Below are positions 1 to 7,717 of a stretch of DNA of 44,185 nt, in pieces. Both the position numbers and the translations under genes were made by a program. The DNA is from Telmatospirillum sp. GTDB lineage: Bacteria > Pseudomonadota > Alphaproteobacteria > Rhodospirillales > Magnetospirillaceae. The notes beneath the pieces were generated by a model. It had not been told where the DNA came from and searched no databases. It was given only the letters and a program-made list of their open reading frames with translations. Where the stretch lies: positions 1 through 44,185 of the forward strand of contig JARLJB010000262.1 in assembly GCA_031291415.1 (NCBI GenBank). The letters run 5' to 3'. The number at the start of each line of letters is the position of its first letter. The stretch's first letter is position 1.

Positions 1-123
1 CTGGTCGAGAATTTCTTTTGCAAAATCAAATCTTTCCGCCGCATCGCAACGCGTTACGAGAAGACTGACCAGAGCTTCGCGGCAATGATCCATCTCGTCG
101 CCTCCGAAATCGCTCTCCGCTGA
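1..123 (+). CDS. IS5-family transposase, C-terminal fragment
   Basis: Frame 1 is open from the first base to TGA at 121-123 and encodes the C-terminal 40 residues of a DDE transposase. The sequence contains VENFF-K-K-FRRIATRY, the conserved motif carrying the last catalytic Glu region of IS5-type transposases, followed by a hydrophobic tail. Only the C-terminus is visible because the window starts inside the gene. The reading frame shows no lesion, so the element may still be active, but most of the gene is unseen. It is responsible for the truncation of the gene that follows. Confidence 0.75.
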   Translation: MVENFFCKIKSFRRIATRYEKTDQSFAAMIHLVASEIALR

Positions 124-136
124 ATGTCAACAGGCC
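1..136 (+). mobile_element. Right end of an IS5-family insertion sequence
   Basis: This stretch holds the last 40 codons of a transposase followed directly by a short end sequence, TGTCAACAGGCC (125-136 region). The reverse complement, GGCCTGTTGACA, resembles the terminal inverted repeats of IS5-family elements. Immediately after it, at 137-139, stands TTA, which would fit the 3-bp TNA target duplication of the IS1031 subgroup. From there an interrupted outer-membrane protein gene is open in frame. The left end of the element and the second target copy lie outside the window, so the boundary is inferred from one side only. Confidence 0.7.
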
Positions 137-1120
137 TTAGCGCAGGCGACCTACAAGAATCCCAACGCATCCTTTTCCTGGGACAACACCGACATCCGTT
201 ATGCCGATAGCGGCGAGGTCCTCGGGACAGATTTCGTCTACGGGGTGACCGTCAACAACAATCCTTCGGTTCAGGACGTCTGGCAGACCACGCCCGGTTG
301 GTGGTTTCCTTATCTGGCTTCCGGCCTGGCGCCGGCCCCCGGCATCAATCCACAGCTTTTGGGGGCGCAGGCCCAGAAGGTCGCCGGGCTTGGTGTTTAT
401 GCGCTGTGGAAAGATCTCTTGTATACCGAGTTTTCCGCGTATCACTCCTTAAGTCCGACATCCCAACGGACGTTGGGCGTCACGGGAAGTCAAAACGCCG
501 ATTATCTCAAAGGCCTCAATCCCTATTGGCGCGTCGCCCTGCAGCATGACTATGGCGAGCACTATGTGGCATTGGGGACCTATGGCATGGTTTTCAATCG
601 CTATCCCGGCAACGACCGCTCGCAGAGCGCCGATCGGTTGACCGATTTCGCCGTTGACGCCACCTATCAGGCGACCCTGGCCGGCGGCGATCATATTCTT
701 TCGGTTTATGCCACGGCGTTGCGCGAGGCGCTGAATCTGAAGGCGACCTACAACAACCCCAATACGGGCGGATCAGATAATCCGCATGACCATTTGTCGA
801 GCTTTCGCGCCAACGCGTCCTATTCCTATCACAATCGTTATGGTCTGACGCTGTCCCGCTTCGCCACCTTCGGCAGCACCGACGCCACCTATTTCGGTAC
901 CGACAGCGGTAAGCCGAACGCCAGCGGGTGGACGACGCAGTTCGATGTCACGCCGTTCGGAACCGATGAAACCTCTATCTCCACATATCTGAACGCGCGG
1001 TTCTTCATCCAATACACCATTTATGACCGGTACAACGGTTCGAAGACCAATTACGACGGAACCGGTCGCAATGCATCGGACAACAACACGATCTTCACCG
1101 GCGTATGGATGGCATTTTAG
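137..1120 (+). pseudogene. Outer-membrane beta-barrel protein, 5' end removed by the IS insertion
   Basis: The frame is open from the IS junction (codon TTA 137) to TAG at 1118-1120, giving about 327 residues without a convincing start or signal peptide. The product is rich in alternating aromatic/polar strands (DNTDIRYADSGEV, NPYWRVALQHDYGEHY, NARFFIQYTIYDRYNG, YDGTGRNASDNNT) and ends in WMAF, the terminal aromatic typical of outer-membrane barrels. I recognise the pattern from a family of large porin-like proteins often mis-annotated as cytochrome C and found near redox genes. The N-terminal part is lost or lies beyond the IS. An internal ATG-less restart (for example GTG 245) would lack a signal peptide, so I call it a broken gene. 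Confidence 0.65.
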
Positions 1121-1209
1121 CGAGCGTCGCACTCGTCAGCATGAGCGACGTTCAGGGCTGTAAAAAGCGGAGCCGTTTCTCAAGGCTTCCGCAGAAACGG
1201 GGACGTCCA

Positions 1210-1638
1210 ATGAAAAAACAGTATTTTCTCGCTCTGTTCGGCGCCATCGCTTTCTATTGTCCCGTCGCCGTCGCGGACATCGCCAAGGAGCCGCCGGGCG
1301 GGGATTATGTGCCGATCCCTAAAACTCTGATGCTGCCCGACTTTCCACCGAAAATGGGAACGCTCTATGTCGATCGGAAGACCGTTCCCGTCGGTCCCTA
1401 TCTGGCTTACGACCACAGCGGAAAATTGGTGGCGACGCTTTACATGCTGTCGATGAAGGACATGGACGCCCACAAGAAATACGAGGATCTGCCAACCTCC
1501 GGTGCGCCCGTCGACCATGTGGATCTCTTCTTCAACGCCGGCCATCCGGACATGGAGATTCCGCACTATCACTTCGTTCTGTGGCATATTCCGCGGGCCG
1601 AGCAATTGGACTTGGAACGAACCGCCGGTATGAGGTGA
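1210..1638 (+). CDS. Small exported protein, DUF5602-like
   Basis: The 142-residue product starts with a classical signal peptide (MKKQ followed by a hydrophobic stretch, cleavage after AVA near residue 19). The mature part has a conserved-looking block DHVDLFFNAGHPDMEIPHYHFVLWHI near residues 105-130, rich in His and acidic residues. That block resembles the DUF5602/TTHB210-like family, whose function is unknown; a metal-binding role is only a guess. ATG 1210 is chosen because a signal peptide follows at once; the frame is open further upstream without such a signal. The cupredoxin gene begins 7 bp after its stop, so the two are probably co-transcribed and act together in the periplasm. Confidence 0.6.
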   Translation: MKKQYFLALFGAIAFYCPVAVADIAKEPPGGDYVPIPKTLMLPDFPPKMGTLYVDRKTVPVGPYLAYDHSGKLVATLYMLSMKDMDAHKKYEDLPTSGAPVDHVDLFFNAGHPDMEIPHYHFVLWHIPRAEQLDLERTAGMR

Positions 1639-1645
1639 GGGCACC

Positions 1646-2194
1646 ATGCTGGGGCGTCGGAACTTCGTCGCCGGAGCCGGAGCGCTGGTTTTTGGCCTGG
1701 CGGTAGGATCAGAGGATGTCCGTGCCGCAGAGCAACCGACGATTGCCATGATGGGAACGCCCAAGGGCGACGAGACCTGGTTCGATCCCATTGGGCTCTG
1801 GGTGCCAGTCGGGACGACGATCCGGTGGTTTACGCCGGCCGATCAGACGCAGAAACACGCCACTGCCGCCTATCATCCGGTCAATCGAGACAGTCCCCAG
1901 CGGATACCCAAACAGGCAAAACCCTGGAACTCGGGCTATATCGGACCTGGTGAAATGTTCGAGGTCGCGCTGACGGAAGCGGGAGTCTACGACTACTACT
2001 GCCTTCCGCACGAAGCCGCCGGCATGGTCGGCAGAATTGTCGTCGGTCTGCCGACCGGCCGGGAACTGATGGATTTCGACCGTGACACGGCGGCGCACCC
2101 CGAGTGGCGTGTCCTGCCGAAGGCGGCGTTACAGGCCTTTCCTTCGGTCGAAGACATCCTCGCTAAGAAAACCGTTCCCTATCGGCGCGGATAA
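1646..2194 (+). CDS. Tat-exported cupredoxin (plastocyanin-like) protein
   Basis: The 182-residue product has an N-terminal twin-arginine signal (RRNF followed by a Gly/Ala/Leu-rich segment, cleavage near VRA-AE). This implies export of a folded, copper-loaded protein. Residues about 35-140 form a cupredoxin domain: strand pattern WVPVGTTIRWF, a His in KHATAAYH as first copper ligand, and the C-terminal Cys-His-Met ligand loop YYCLPHEAAGM. The ligand set is that of type 1 copper electron carriers (pseudoazurin/plastocyanin-like). A further 40 residues follow the domain. It sits 7 bp behind a DUF5602-like exported protein and close to a barrel-protein gene, suggesting a periplasmic redox group. 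Its electron partner is not identifiable here. Confidence 0.8.
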   Translation: MLGRRNFVAGAGALVFGLAVGSEDVRAAEQPTIAMMGTPKGDETWFDPIGLWVPVGTTIRWFTPADQTQKHATAAYHPVNRDSPQRIPKQAKPWNSGYIGPGEMFEVALTEAGVYDYYCLPHEAAGMVGRIVVGLPTGRELMDFDRDTAAHPEWRVLPKAALQAFPSVEDILAKKTVPYRRG

Positions 2195-2199
2195 AGAAT

Positions 2200-2218
2200 G
2201 GCATCTATATGCGATGCC
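2200..2218 (+). terminator. Weak hairpin after the cupredoxin gene
   Basis: GGCATC and GATGCC form a 6-bp stem around a 7-nt loop, 5 bp after the cupredoxin stop. No T-run follows, so termination activity is doubtful. The converging CHAP-domain gene ends 67 bp further on. Confidence 0.3.
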
Positions 2219-2284
2219 TTCGCCTCCTGCTTCGGCCTCGGACGCCCGCGCTCTCCCAGGAGTGCTTCCGTTAGATTTTGACCA

Positions 2285-2782
2285 CTAGCGAGCGTGATGG
2301 CGCGGAACCGGCGCGTAGACGAATCCCTTGACCGGATAAACCGTCTGACCGATATCCGACGTCGGGTGGTACCAGACGCGGACGCGGCTCCAATCGTTGG
2401 ACTTGGAGACGTCAACGATCTTCACGGCCTTCTCGACCTGGCCACGGTGACCGTTGATCGGCGACCAATTGGCATGGTCGACGATGATGGTTCGCTTGTC
2501 ACGCTGATTGCGAACCACCGCGACATGTCCGTGCGGTAGAATACCGGATTTCGAAAAGACGATGACAGCGCCGGTTTTCGGCTGTCGGCCGCGGGTATAC
2601 TGGCCATTGGCCGCATCCCACCATTGGTAGGCATCGCCATGTAAGCCGAGGGTTGTGGCGCGTTGAACAAACTGAACGCAGTTCAAACTCTGCGCGTGAG
2701 CGGTCCCGGCAGCGCAGATGAGGCTGGCAGCGACCAAAGCGGCTGAAAAGCAGCACCGCAAATGGGGTGTCAATGTCCACAT
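2285..2782 (-). CDS. Secreted CHAP-domain (NlpC/P60-superfamily) hydrolase
   Basis: The 165-residue product has a Sec signal peptide (hydrophobic core [17 protein letters not shown], cleavage near AHA-QS). A CHAP-type domain follows: catalytic Cys in LNCVQFVQ, catalytic His in HGHVAVV, and a third polar position in [12 protein letters not shown] proteins are cysteine amidases or endopeptidases acting on peptidoglycan peptides. The domain is compact, with no extra cell-wall binding module, and the C-terminus ([11 protein letters not shown]) is basic. It is transcribed toward the cupredoxin gene and divergently from the gene at 2970. The role is probably cell-wall remodelling; substrate specificity cannot be read from the sequence. 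Confidence 0.8.
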   Translation of the reverse strand: MWTLTPHLRCCFSAALVAASLICAAGTAHAQSLNCVQFVQRATTLGLHGDAYQWWDAANGQYTRGRQPKTGAVIVFSKSGILPHGHVAVVRNQRDKRTIIVDHANWSPINGHRGQVEKAVKIVDVSKSNDWSRVRVWYHPTSDIGQTVYPVKGFVYAPVPRHHAR

Positions 2783-2969
2783 GAGGAAAAGCCTAATCGG
2801 TTTTCCCGAAGATAGCGATAGGAAAAATGCATTAAGATTGTATCAATCGCATTATCACGGATCGCCGGGCCTCACCATTGGACCCGGCCGGCAGCCTATG
2901 TTATGCCAGCCGGACGAGGCTGGCGCCGGTTTGACCGTCGGCCTGCGAGCTATACCGACCGGAGGAACG

Positions 2970-3377
2970 ATGGCTATCGTCTATGTGGCGCGCAGCGTCA
3001 CGCTCGGAAAATGGGGGGCGGACGTCGGATTGGGCAAGAACATCTTCAAGCTTGGCGTCGTGGCCTCGCCGGAAGATGTGGCGGCTGCCGTCCACCAGGG
3101 ATTCTGCGGCGAGACCGACTGGACCGTGGTGGTCAAGGCTGATGCCGGCGACGTCCCGGAGGAGGCGATGATCGAGCGCCTGGCAAAGAAAGAGAAGATG
3201 ATCGATCCGGCCCTTTACCCGAAGCTCAAAGGGTTGCGCGGCGTCTTCAAGGTGAAGATCGAGCATGTCGAGAATCATGTCCTGGTGAAAAAGGCGCTCG
3301 ACGGAGAGGACACCAAGACGCTTAAGATTAAGCCGGCCGATGTCGCGGCCTATATGATCCACAACGCCCTCACTTGA
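2970..3377 (+). CDS. Conserved small cytoplasmic protein of unknown function
   Basis: ATG 2970 is preceded by a strong GGAGGAACG ribosome-binding site, which decides the start although the frame is open far upstream. The 135-residue product has no signal peptide or membrane segment. It begins MAIVYVARS and contains two [24 protein letters not shown]-type charged segments. I do not recognise a family; it reads like a compact, soluble alpha/beta protein. It lies 13 bp upstream of the gamma-carbonic anhydrase gene on the same strand, so the two are likely co-transcribed, but nothing else indicates its role. Confidence 0.7.
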   Translation: MAIVYVARSVTLGKWGADVGLGKNIFKLGVVASPEDVAAAVHQGFCGETDWTVVVKADAGDVPEEAMIERLAKKEKMIDPALYPKLKGLRGVFKVKIEHVENHVLVKKALDGEDTKTLKIKPADVAAYMIHNALT

Positions 3378-3390
3378 ACGGAGTATCGCC

Positions 3391-3921
3391 TTGCCGGCCT
3401 TGATTCTTCCTTACAAAGGCATCAGACCGACCATCGCGGCCGATGTCTTTGTCGCCCAGAACGCGGTGATTACCGGCGACGTGGTGATCGGTCGCCAAAG
3501 CAGTATCTGGTACGGCTGCGTCCTTCGGGGCGACGTCAACCACATCCGGGTCGGCGAGCACACCAATATCCAAGACGGGACCATCGTCCATGTGACCCGC
3601 GAGCGCTTCGCCTGCACCATCGGCTCAGGCGTCACGGTCGGTCACGCGGCCATCCTGCATGGCTGCACCTTGGAGGACGACAGTTTCGTTGGCATGGGAG
3701 CCACCGTGATGGACGGCGCCGTGGTCGAAAGCGGGGCGATGGTCGCTGCCGGGGCTCTGGTAACGCCCGGAAAGGTCGTCAAGAAAGGGCAGTTGTGGGC
3801 CGGCAGTCCCGCCAAGCTGCTGCGACCGCTGACCGAGGAGGAAATGGCGTCCTTTGCCGTTTCTGCCGCGCACTATGCCGAGCTCGGCTGGGCCTACATC
3901 ATCGAGGGGCAGCGGCTTTAG
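3391..3921 (+). CDS. Gamma-class carbonic anhydrase family protein
   Basis: The 176-residue product is a left-handed beta-helix protein with hexapeptide-repeat spacing throughout (for example VIGRQSSIWYGCVLRGDVN, IGSGVTVGHAAILHG, VESGAMVAAGALVTPG). The three zinc-ligand histidines of the family are visible in the IVHV and VGHAAILHG segments. The family members (YrdA, PaaY, CaiE types) bind zinc and some hydrate CO2; enzymatic activity varies. The start is a TTG at 3391, supported by ACGGAG 8 bp upstream and by the family's usual N-terminus; no in-frame ATG fits. It is the second gene of a probable two-gene unit. Confidence 0.88.
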   Translation: MPALILPYKGIRPTIAADVFVAQNAVITGDVVIGRQSSIWYGCVLRGDVNHIRVGEHTNIQDGTIVHVTRERFACTIGSGVTVGHAAILHGCTLEDDSFVGMGATVMDGAVVESGAMVAAGALVTPGKVVKKGQLWAGSPAKLLRPLTEEEMASFAVSAAHYAELGWAYIIEGQRL

Positions 3922-3925
3922 CTCG

Positions 3926-3957
3926 AAAAAAAGGGCCGAAGCGGAAGCTTCGGCCCT
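3926..3957 (-). terminator. Rho-independent terminator of the decaheme cytochrome/porin operon
   Basis: A perfect 11-bp stem (3932-3942 with 3947-3957) closes a 4-nt loop. On the minus strand it is followed directly by a run of seven T (3926-3932). This is a textbook intrinsic terminator for the minus-strand operon ending at 4016. It also lies 10 bp past the stop of the plus-strand carbonic anhydrase gene and may serve both as a hairpin. Confidence 0.85.
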
Positions 3958-3971
3958 GGAGGGGGATATCA

Positions 3972-4004
3972 CCCGCCGGCCCCTGTCTCGGTGGAGCCGG
4001 CGGG
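3972..4004 (-). other. Additional GC-rich hairpin before the terminator
   Basis: CCCGCCGGC (3972-3980) pairs perfectly with GCCGGCGGG (3996-4004) around a 15-nt loop. It stands between the stop of the porin gene and the intrinsic terminator. It could stabilise the 3' end of the mRNA or assist termination. Confidence 0.45.
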
Positions 4005-4015
4005 CAAGGCGTAGA

Positions 4016-6271
4016 TCAGAATTTCACGCGCATTGACGTGTAGAAGCTATGCACGCGATAGCTCGATTGGGATTCACCCGAGGTCAGGCTGCTGACCGTG
4101 CCGCTTGACAGCAAAACCGGATTCCACCCGTACGACCAGTCGTTGTCCTTGTACATGTCGAAACCGTAGCCGGCCAGAAGCGAGATGTTCGAGGCAAGCT
4201 GGTATTCGCCATGCATTTTGAAACTGTGCATCGAGGACGAGACGTTCGGCACATTTTGAACGTTCTGATAGCTGGCGGTCGTCACCGTGCTGGTGATGCC
4301 GTCGAACAAATTGTAGCCGATGTCACCGTAGCTGAAGGTGTAGTCAACACCCAGTTTCAGGCGATCGGTCGCCTTCCACGTGCCGGACACACCGGCCGTG
4401 TGGATGCTGTCGGTGGTGTTGGCGTCCCAGCCATATCCATTCAGCGAAGACGCTGCGCCGTTGCCGCGATTGTCATAATAGATCTGTTCGTAGGTATAAA
4501 ATCCGTGCAGATCGACGCTTTTCGTCGGCGAGTAGGTGACGTCGGGACCGATCGACGCGTTATGATCGCGGTTGGTGCCGGTTTGGCCGCTCAGGTAATG
4601 GTAATGGTTCTCTTCCCATTTGCCGTTCACGCCAACCGTCCACTGCTGGGTCGGCATGTAGTCGGTCCGCAACTTGAGCCGGTCGGCGGTCCGCGGCGTC
4701 TGATAGAACGCCCCCGACTCCGGAGCGGTGGTGGTGTACTCGTAGTTGCCGGTACGAACGGCGTGTTCGTATCCGACGGAGCTATGCACCTGGGCGATGG
4801 AGTTGTTGGAAACCTTGACCGACGCAGTGTTTTCGCTGTTGTGGCCAACCCAGTAGCCGACCGGGGCGCCGGTGGTTATCGAATCGCCTGCGTCGCGACG
4901 AGCGTCGTCGTAAGCATAACCCACGGTAACCTTGGTGCTGGGCAGTACGCGATAGCCCGCTTCCAACGCCGCCTTCTGCTTCGTCCAGCTTTGGTTCTTG
5001 GTGACGTAGTGCCCGCCGTAGTTGCTGTTCGTCTCGGCTTCGAAATAGCCGGCACCGTAGAGGGAGACCGGATTGGAGCCCACTTGCCGACCGTCGATGC
5101 CCCAGCTCGCCTTGAGGTCGAGCTTTGGTATCGGCCGGGACGTTATCGAGACGTCGCCATTGTAAACCCGGGCCATCTGGTGGGTTGTGTCGGAACTTGG
5201 GTTCAGCATCATGTAGTAGCCAAGCTGGGACGACGGCGTTCCGGTGATCGCTGGCAATGAAACATTCGATGATTCAATGCCATAGCGGAAATCCGCGTTG
5301 GCCTGGGTCGAGGGCGTGATGCTGTAGCCCATCATGCCGCTGACATAGTGCGCGTCATTGCTGGGCGGAAGCGAATAAATGCTGGTGAACTGCGCCTTGT
5401 CGCCCGACGAGTCGGAGTTTGTGAAATAAGGGGCGGCAAAGCTGGACGTATTGTCCGTAAACTTGGAATAGTCGTACCGTGCCGTCACCTGCAGGCGTTC
5501 GGAATTGTATTCGCCCTGAACATTGTACTGATTGGTGTCGTAATCCACCGGTTGCGGGAACGCGGTGCCTTCCGCCGACCCGAATATCGTCTGGAGTACG
5601 GTACCTTCTTTGTGTTCATGACGCAGGCCGGTAGAGATGACCCAGCCGCCGATGATGTATTTTCCATCGGCTCCACCGATATCCCGGCGCGTTCCAGCCG
5701 TTTCTGTGAACATCGGCAGGGAATGGTCGGCGTAATAGGCAAGCGAATTTCCCGTTGCGCCTGTGGATGTCCCGCCGTAGCCGCCGAACTTGACCAAACC
5801 GGGGGCCAGATTGCCGGCCGAGTTGTAGGGCGATTGGAAGGTTTGTCCGGTGTAGGTGATGGCGTCGTAGAAGGCGTTGGCCTTCCAGGTGCCTTGTTGA
5901 CCGGCCGAAACATTCAGTTCGGACTCGGGAGCCAACGCGTTGTTGGGACCGAGATGGTTCGGCTGGAAGTCGAGATTGCGCCCGTCGGCTTCGAAGAACA
6001 GCGTGTTGCCCGATTTCGGGTCGTCACCGGCTTGCAGATGGAAACCGCCAAGCGATCCGAATCCCTTCGAATCATTGCCGGTATAACGACCGAAAAGAGG
6101 CGATGTGTGGTCCTGATAACGGACGCCGACATCGATTTCATTATGGAGATTTTGCGCCGTTGCCGACGTCGAACTGTCACCGCTCAAATCGAAGTCCTGA
6201 GCGGCGGCGACCATTGGCGCCAGGCAAACGCTGGCCAGCGCCATGACCCGAAGGCTGCTTTGTTTGATCAT
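4016..6271 (-). CDS. MtrB/PioB-family decaheme-associated outer-membrane porin
   Basis: The 751-residue product begins with a signal peptide (MIKQSSLRVMALASVCLAPMVAAA) and continues as a very long beta-barrel of alternating strands, ending in SMRVKF with a terminal Phe for BAM recognition. The early segment with HTSPLFGRYTGNDSKGFGSLGGFHL matches the conserved N-terminal pattern of MtrB/PioB proteins. These barrels sheath a decaheme cytochrome and carry electrons across the outer membrane. ATG 6271 is preferred over 6283 because GAGGTG lies 5 nt upstream of it and overlaps the earlier ATG. It follows the decaheme gene by 28 bp. I see no N-terminal CXXC of the Shewanella MtrB kind, so it is closer to PioB in that respect. 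Confidence 0.9.
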   Translation of the reverse strand: MIKQSSLRVMALASVCLAPMVAAAQDFDLSGDSSTSATAQNLHNEIDVGVRYQDHTSPLFGRYTGNDSKGFGSLGGFHLQAGDDPKSGNTLFFEADGRNLDFQPNHLGPNNALAPESELNVSAGQQGTWKANAFYDAITYTGQTFQSPYNSAGNLAPGLVKFGGYGGTSTGATGNSLAYYADHSLPMFTETAGTRRDIGGADGKYIIGGWVISTGLRHEHKEGTVLQTIFGSAEGTAFPQPVDYDTNQYNVQGEYNSERLQVTARYDYSKFTDNTSSFAAPYFTNSDSSGDKAQFTSIYSLPPSNDAHYVSGMMGYSITPSTQANADFRYGIESSNVSLPAITGTPSSQLGYYMMLNPSSDTTHQMARVYNGDVSITSRPIPKLDLKASWGIDGRQVGSNPVSLYGAGYFEAETNSNYGGHYVTKNQSWTKQKAALEAGYRVLPSTKVTVGYAYDDARRDAGDSITTGAPVGYWVGHNSENTASVKVSNNSIAQVHSSVGYEHAVRTGNYEYTTTAPESGAFYQTPRTADRLKLRTDYMPTQQWTVGVNGKWEENHYHYLSGQTGTNRDHNASIGPDVTYSPTKSVDLHGFYTYEQIYYDNRGNGAASSLNGYGWDANTTDSIHTAGVSGTWKATDRLKLGVDYTFSYGDIGYNLFDGITSTVTTASYQNVQNVPNVSSSMHSFKMHGEYQLASNISLLAGYGFDMYKDNDWSYGWNPVLLSSGTVSSLTSGESQSSYRVHSFYTSMRVKF

Positions 6272-6299
6272 GTTACACCTCATTCATCCGATTCCGGTG

Positions 6300-7250
6300 T
6301 CAGCGAAGGAAGGCTTCGCCAGCCGGGCTGTTCGAGCCATGGATGTTGGAATGGCAATTGAGGCAGCTGCGATTGTTCATGTAATTGGCTTGCGTGTGCC
6401 CACCGGACAGGGACGACTTGCCACCGAACCAACCACCGCTCTGATTACTGGTCGAGCTGTGGCAGCTCGAGCAGAGGTAGGGTTGACGCTCGGTGAGCAT
6501 CGCGGCTTGAGGCGAACCATGCGGATTATGGCAGTTGTCGCAGTTCTCGCGGACCGGCTGATGTTCCCACAGATAGGGGCCGCGCTTATCGGCATGACAG
6601 GTGTAGCAGGTCGCATTGACGTTGAAGCCCTTGACCAGCTTCGGCCCGGGCGAACCATGGACGTTATGGCAGTCGGAACAGGCCACTTTGCCTTCACGAA
6701 CCGGATGGTGCGAGTACTGGAAGCTGTCGGCCCGTTGCTGGCTGTGGCAGCTGAAGCACTTTTCCGGTTGCGTCGCCTTGGCGAGGATTGGGTCCTTGTC
6801 GGCGTGGACCGTGTGGCAGTTGTTGCAGGCGACCTCGTTGGCCTCATGCTGGCTGCCCTGCCATTTCATCCGTGTGGCGCTCTTGTGGCAGCCGAGGCAA
6901 GCTTGGCCGCGCGCTTCGGCGGGTGACGCGTCCGGACCGGAGAACACGATGGCGGGAGGTACCCGCTTTTCGCCCTTGGCGGGGCGGCTGCTGGCGTGGG
7001 TGGCGCTGGGCCCATGGCACGACTCGCAGCCATGATTGGCCGCTGGTGTGCGGGCATCGCCCTTGACGCCATGCTTCGTCTTCATGACGAGGTTATAGGG
7101 AGCGTCGTCGTGGCATTTGAGGCAGGTCTGATCGCCTTTTTCGGAGTAGAGCGCCGAACTGGCCGCAGGATCTTCGGCTGCGTGTCCGGCAGCGGCCCAC
7201 AATGCGGCACTGCCACACAGGAGACCGATCACCACAGTCTTGAAAGTCAT
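6300..7250 (-). CDS. DmsE/MtrA/PioA-family periplasmic decaheme c-type cytochrome
   Basis: The 316-residue product has a signal peptide (cleavage near AGHA-AE) and exactly ten CXXCH haem-attachment motifs: CLKCH, CESCH, CLGCH, CNNCH, CFSCH, CSDCH, CYTCH, CDNCH, CSSCH and CLNCH. Length and haem number match MtrA/DmsE; PioA has a longer N-terminal extension that is absent here. Such proteins form a haem wire inserted into an MtrB-type barrel, which is encoded 28 bp downstream. No HiPIP (PioC), outer-surface cytochrome (MtrC/OmcA) or DMSO reductase gene is adjacent. The direction of electron flow (Fe(II) oxidation versus extracellular reduction) therefore cannot be decided. AAGGGGGAA precedes the ATG. 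Confidence 0.95.
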   Translation of the reverse strand: MTFKTVVIGLLCGSAALWAAAGHAAEDPAASSALYSEKGDQTCLKCHDDAPYNLVMKTKHGVKGDARTPAANHGCESCHGPSATHASSRPAKGEKRVPPAIVFSGPDASPAEARGQACLGCHKSATRMKWQGSQHEANEVACNNCHTVHADKDPILAKATQPEKCFSCHSQQRADSFQYSHHPVREGKVACSDCHNVHGSPGPKLVKGFNVNATCYTCHADKRGPYLWEHQPVRENCDNCHNPHGSPQAAMLTERQPYLCSSCHSSTSNQSGGWFGGKSSLSGGHTQANYMNNRSCLNCHSNIHGSNSPAGEAFLR

Positions 7251-7501
7251 GTTTCCCCCTTGGTTGGAACTCCAGGAGTAGTCATCGGTTGTCTGGTAAC
7301 GCTGACAGCCGAAATGACAACAATAGAGACGGAGCCAACGATAAGGGCGGGAAAGGAACTTATTCCGGGAAAACCGGAAAATGATGAAACGCTGTGGGCC
7401 AATAGGCGCAGATTTCTTATATTTCGCCGGTCAACCGCCCCTCGTCGATGGACCATCGTTGTTAGGAATTATATGACATATGAAGACAGCCGCGTAAACG
7501 A

Positions 7502-7526
7502 ATAGCCATAGTTTTCCGATGGCTAT
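7502..7526. repeat. 8-bp inverted repeat (hairpin) upstream of the decaheme operon
   Basis: ATAGCCAT (7502-7509) and ATGGCTAT (7519-7526) are perfect complements around a 9-nt loop. It stands one base from the 18-bp palindrome, and both lie about 250-300 bp upstream of the cytochrome start. Confidence 0.55.
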
Positions 7527-7527
7527 G

Positions 7528-7545
7528 ATGTTGTTCGAACAACAT
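7528..7545. promoter_or_regulatory. Perfect 18-bp palindrome, candidate operator
   Basis: ATGTTGTTCGAACAACAT reads identically on both strands without a spacer, the form expected for binding of a symmetric dimeric regulator. It lies between the PHA synthase gene and the decaheme cytochrome gene, both on the minus strand, 278 bp upstream of the latter. No matching site was noticed elsewhere in the window, so the regulator is unknown. Confidence 0.5.
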
Positions 7546-7689
7546 GTTGCGAATTTGTCACATAACTTTTGCAAATGCTCGCTGAGCGGATCCGGTGACC
7601 GAGGTCCACGAGGCGCCGGGCGGGCTTCTCCGAAACCGTTGCCCAGGCTTCGCGTCATCGCCGGCGCGTGGTCTTGAGAACAGAAGAGG

Positions 7690-7711
7690 CGTCCCGCCCG
7701 GGGGCGGGACG
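7690..7711 (-). terminator. Hairpin downstream of the PHA synthase gene
   Basis: CGTCCCGCC (7690-7698) pairs perfectly with GGCGGGACG (7703-7711) around a 4-nt loop, 6 bp past the stop of the minus-strand PHA synthase gene. The stem is very stable, but only a weak T-rich stretch follows in the direction of transcription. Confidence 0.6.
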
Positions 7712-7717
7712 GGTGGT

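Larger units (their letters stand above)
7251..7717. other. 467-bp intergenic region upstream of the decaheme operon
   Basis: This gap lies between the start of the decaheme cytochrome gene and the end of the PHA synthase gene. It contains a hairpin at 7502-7526, an 18-bp palindrome at 7528-7545 and a GC-rich hairpin at 7690-7711. A 69-codon minus-strand frame (7247-7456) overlaps the cytochrome start by ATGA but has no ribosome-binding site. I see no convincing gene; the region is probably the control region of the electron conduit operon. Confidence 0.6.

Noticed and set aside
4211-6361. Long plus-strand frames opposite the porin gene (349 and 337 codons).
   Set aside because: They are antisense to a clearly recognisable barrel protein and arise from its GC-rich codon use.
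7247-7456. A 69-codon minus-strand frame with a hydrophobic segment whose stop overlaps the decaheme cytochrome start (ATGA).
   Set aside because: It has no ribosome-binding site and no family resemblance. The overlap with the cytochrome start is probably chance, although a coupled leader peptide cannot be excluded.
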